Made by a program: the position numbers and the translations under genes
Origin: Chlamydiota bacterium
GTDB taxonomy: Bacteria > Chlamydiota > Chlamydiia > Chlamydiales > Simkaniaceae
Direction of reading: 5' to 3'
DNA: 7,976 nt
Assembly (NCBI GenBank): GCA_021772295.1
Contig: JAJFMG010000050.1
Coordinates: forward strand, 1-7,976
The notes under the pieces: model-generated
What the model saw: only the letters and a program-made list of their open reading frames with translations
Told to the model about the DNA's origin: nothing
The model's database searches: none
Shown here: positions 6,358 through 7,976 of the stretch, piece by piece
How the letters are laid out: the number at the start of each line of letters is the position of its first letter
Position numbering within the stretch: the stretch's first letter is position 1

Positions 6358-6972
6358 TTATGATCGTGCATTTTCTTTGAAAAGTGACTTTGACTTTTCA
6401 ATTTCAAAATCAAAGTGGTATCTACATAAAGATACGTATGTGTCATTACCACCGATGTGCACTTGATTTCCAAAAATAACAGCGTTACTATTTTCATCTA
6501 AGCGAAGATTCATAGTCGCCTTTTTTCCGCAGTGACAAATTGTTTTAATCTCGATGAGTTCATCAGCCCAAGATAGTAAGTATTTAGAACCTTCAAAGGG
6601 CTCACCTAAAAAATCAGAGCGCAAACCATAGCATAAAACAGGTAGATTGAGTTTAGTTGTGACAGCAACTAACGCTTCAATATGTTTCTTTTTTAAAAAA
6701 TGAGCTTCGTCGATTAAGATACATCTTAAATTTTGTATTTGCTCTTTTTTGATTTCTAATAAGTCAAAAAACCTTGTTTCTTCATTAAAAAGAATAGCAT
6801 CTTGACTAAGACCTATCCTAGAAGTGATTTTTGGATCGCCGTAGCGAACATCAAACTTTGGACAAAATAGAAGCGTTTCCATTCCTCTTTCAATATAATT
6901 GTAACTCGATTGTAAAAGTGTAGTACTTTTTCCAGCGTTCATTGCAGAGTAGTAGAAGTATAACTTTGACAT
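6358..6972 (-). CDS. tdk: Thymidine kinase (type II)
   Basis: Cytosolic salvage enzyme that phosphorylates thymidine (and deoxyuridine) with ATP to give dTMP. It has 204 residues, against 205 in E. coli, and closely follows that protein from end to end as I remember it. P-loop SAMNAGKST at 9-17; DEAHF at 88-92 with the likely catalytic Glu89; CYGLRSDF at 114-121; zinc-site residues Cys146, Cys148, Cys183 and His186 (CHC and CRYH), the same pattern as in E. coli; and the substrate-binding lasso IGGNDTYVS at 173-181. ATG 6972 follows a strong Shine-Dalgarno, GGAGG with a 4-base spacer. It is the first gene of a pair: the MFS gene starts 22 bases after its stop on the same strand. The malic enzyme gene ends 128 bases upstream. 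All catalytic residues are present; the identification is secure. Confidence 0.97.
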   Translation of the reverse strand: MSKLYFYYSAMNAGKSTTLLQSSYNYIERGMETLLFCPKFDVRYGDPKITSRIGLSQDAILFNEETRFFDLLEIKKEQIQNLRCILIDEAHFLKKKHIEALVAVTTKLNLPVLCYGLRSDFLGEPFEGSKYLLSWADELIEIKTICHCGKKATMNLRLDENSNAVIFGNQVHIGGNDTYVSLCRYHFDFEIEKSKSLFKENARS

Positions 6973-6976
6973 TTGT

Positions 6977-6981
6977 CCTCC
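6977..6981 (-). promoter_or_regulatory. Strong Shine-Dalgarno GGAGG of tdk
   Basis: On the minus strand GGAGG is followed by ACAA and ATG 6972. It is the best ribosome site in the window and fixes the tdk start. Confidence 0.7.
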
Positions 6982-7058
6982 ATATTAGGATGTCATCTGC
7001 AAAAGATATATCGCACAACTTTAAAATTAAAGGCAATGACTTCAGAAATAATTAGGGA

Positions 7059-7085
7059 AATGCTCTTGAAAACAGCATTGAAAAC
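7059..7085. repeat. Small inverted and direct repeats between malic enzyme and tdk genes
   Basis: AATGCT (7059-7064) and AGCATT (7074-7079) form a 6-base stem with a 9-base loop; TTGAAAAC is also repeated at 7066-7073 and 7078-7085 with a 12-base period. The hairpin lies just after the malic enzyme stop (minus strand) but is not followed by a good T-run in that direction, so it is at best a weak terminator. The rest of the 128-base gap is AT-rich and I could not define a confident tdk promoter in it. Confidence 0.25.
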
Positions 7086-7100
7086 TATTTTTAAAAACTA

Positions 7101-7976
7101 TCATTTTTTCTTGCGAAGCGGCACATAATCAGGATGCCACATGGTAGCTTTAATTCTCTCTTCAACTTTATCCAAAATTACATCAGTAACTTTTTCTGCA
7201 ATGGCAACTTTTGCAACTGAGAGTGCAATTTGGAAGCTTAGCTCTCGTAGAGTTGCAATGTTTGGAAAAATGGATCGTTTCAGATCTGATAGTATAGGTG
7301 AGTATTGGCTGAGTACTTCAGTAGCTTTTAAAAACATGGAATCTGTAACTTTTGAAGCTTTTACAGCAACAACAGCCAGTCCGATTCCAGGGTAAATGTA
7401 GACATTATTACACTGACCTATGTGATGCGTTTTTCCATTGTAGACAACAGGTTTAAATGGACTGCCAGTTGCAATGATTGCAGATCCTCTTGTTGCATCT
7501 AAAATATCAGTTGGGGTTGCTTCTGCTTTCGAAGTAGGATTGGAAAGAGGCAGAATAATTGGATGATCAGAATATTTAGTCATTTCAGAGAGCACATCCT
7601 TAGAGAATGCATTTGCTTGCGCTGATGCACCAATTAGGATTGTAGCTTTTGCATGCTTGATTGTATCAAGCAGTGAAATTTTTTCAGAATGAATATCCCA
7701 TAGGTTAATTTTCTCCTTAGGTTGCGCGTATTTTTTTTGCGCTTCTCGAATGAAACTCATTCCTGTATGGATCAATCCTGGAACATCGATTATGTAGATT
7801 TTTTCTAGTGCATCTTTTTCGCAGAGTCCTTCTTTAATGAGTGCTAGCCGTAAATAGTTGGCAATTCCAATACCTGCAGATCCCCCACCAAAAAGTACAA
7901 CTCTTTGGTCTGTAAGCTTTTCTTTTTTTGCCTTAATAGCTGACATAATAGCTGACATTGCAGTAGCCGCAGTTCC
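7101..7976 (-). CDS. maeA: NAD-type malic enzyme, C-terminal half, truncated by window edge
   Basis: Oxidative decarboxylation of malate to pyruvate and CO2 with NAD(P) reduction, in the cytosol. The frame stays open to the window end: the bases before the ATG at 7958 encode GTAATA, matching the conserved QGTAA that precedes the NAD-binding domain, so the visible ATG is internal. 291 residues are present, about half of the roughly 565 in E. coli MaeA. Numbering from the window edge: Rossmann motif GGGSAGIG at 30-37, GASAQ at 116-120, PLSNPTSKAEATP near 143-155, ATGSPFKPV near 169-177, and QCNNVYIYPGIGLA near 188-201 with the substrate-site Asn pair. The catalytic Tyr and Lys lie in the missing half. 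Wording follows MaeA/SfcA closely, hence the symbol, but NAD versus NADP preference is not proven. Together with PpsA it supplies PEP from malate. Confidence 0.94.
   Translation of the reverse strand, partial: GTAATAMSAIMSAIKAKKEKLTDQRVVLFGGGSAGIGIANYLRLALIKEGLCEKDALEKIYIIDVPGLIHTGMSFIREAQKKYAQPKEKINLWDIHSEKISLLDTIKHAKATILIGASAQANAFSKDVLSEMTKYSDHPIILPLSNPTSKAEATPTDILDATRGSAIIATGSPFKPVVYNGKTHHIGQCNNVYIYPGIGLAVVAVKASKVTDSMFLKATEVLSQYSPILSDLKRSIFPNIATLRELSFQIALSVAKVAIAEKVTDVILDKVEERIKATMWHPDYVPLRKKK

Noticed and set aside
6336..6497. Longer MFS start giving a 54-residue N-terminal extension overlapping tdk.
   Set aside because: The extension is hydrophilic, reads antiphase through tdk codons and has no family resemblance, whereas ATG 6335 has GGAG at correct spacing and gives the usual 430-residue length.
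6973..7100. Possible tdk promoter (TTGCCT with TATATC, or TAATAT close to the gene).
   Set aside because: Spacers of 20 bases or poor -35 matches in AT-rich sequence; no candidate is clearly better than chance.
7935..7958. Perfect 12-base tandem duplication in the malic enzyme gene, encoding MSAI twice.
   Set aside because: Aligned by eye with malic enzymes from memory, the spacing from GTAA to the KLxxQR segment is the usual length, so no residues seem to have been inserted; Ala-rich helix sequence repeats easily.

Overview
This is a low-GC (roughly mid-30s %), gene-dense bacterial window with seven protein genes, two of them cut by the window edges. I see no RNA genes, CRISPR array, insertion sequence or phage gene. 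The content suggests a host-associated, probably obligate intracellular bacterium. It carries an ATP/ADP translocase of the energy-parasite family (Chlamydiae, Rickettsiales and some intracellular Gammaproteobacteria). Its MFS transporter resembles, as I remember them, the Pht transporters of Legionella and Coxiella relatives. Tdk and the malic enzyme read very like the E. coli proteins, and PpsA keeps the E. coli length and residue spacing. A Legionellales-like gammaproteobacterium fits best; a chlamydia-like organism is not excluded, because the translocase looks chlamydial/plastid-like.

Plus strand, left half: the C-terminal three quarters of phosphoenolpyruvate synthase (ppsA, 1-1839); then an ATP/ADP translocase (1896-3404) behind a strong sigma70-type promoter whose expected start point falls almost on the ATG; then a 272-base non-coding stretch with weak inverted and direct repeats; then a TauE/SafE-family permease that must use a TTG start (3677-4453). 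Minus strand, right half: a 170-residue protein I do not recognise (4446-4958) that overlaps the permease tail to tail by 8 bases, and a tight two-gene unit, thymidine kinase (6358-6972) followed 22 bases later by the Pht-like MFS transporter (5043-6335). The C-terminal half of a malic enzyme (7101-7976) lies upstream of them on the same strand.

Two themes run through the window. One is gluconeogenic carbon flow: malic enzyme makes pyruvate from malate and PpsA turns pyruvate into PEP, as expected of an organism living on amino acids and C4 acids. The other is host nucleotide scavenging: the translocase exchanges nucleotides with the host, and the tdk-MFS pair could form a thymidine import-and-trap unit. 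The least ordinary items are the tdk-MFS pairing, the possible leaderless translocase mRNA, and a CTTAAC-N5-CTTAAC direct repeat upstream of the unknown gene that resembles the PmrA box used to control type IV effectors in Legionella and Coxiella.
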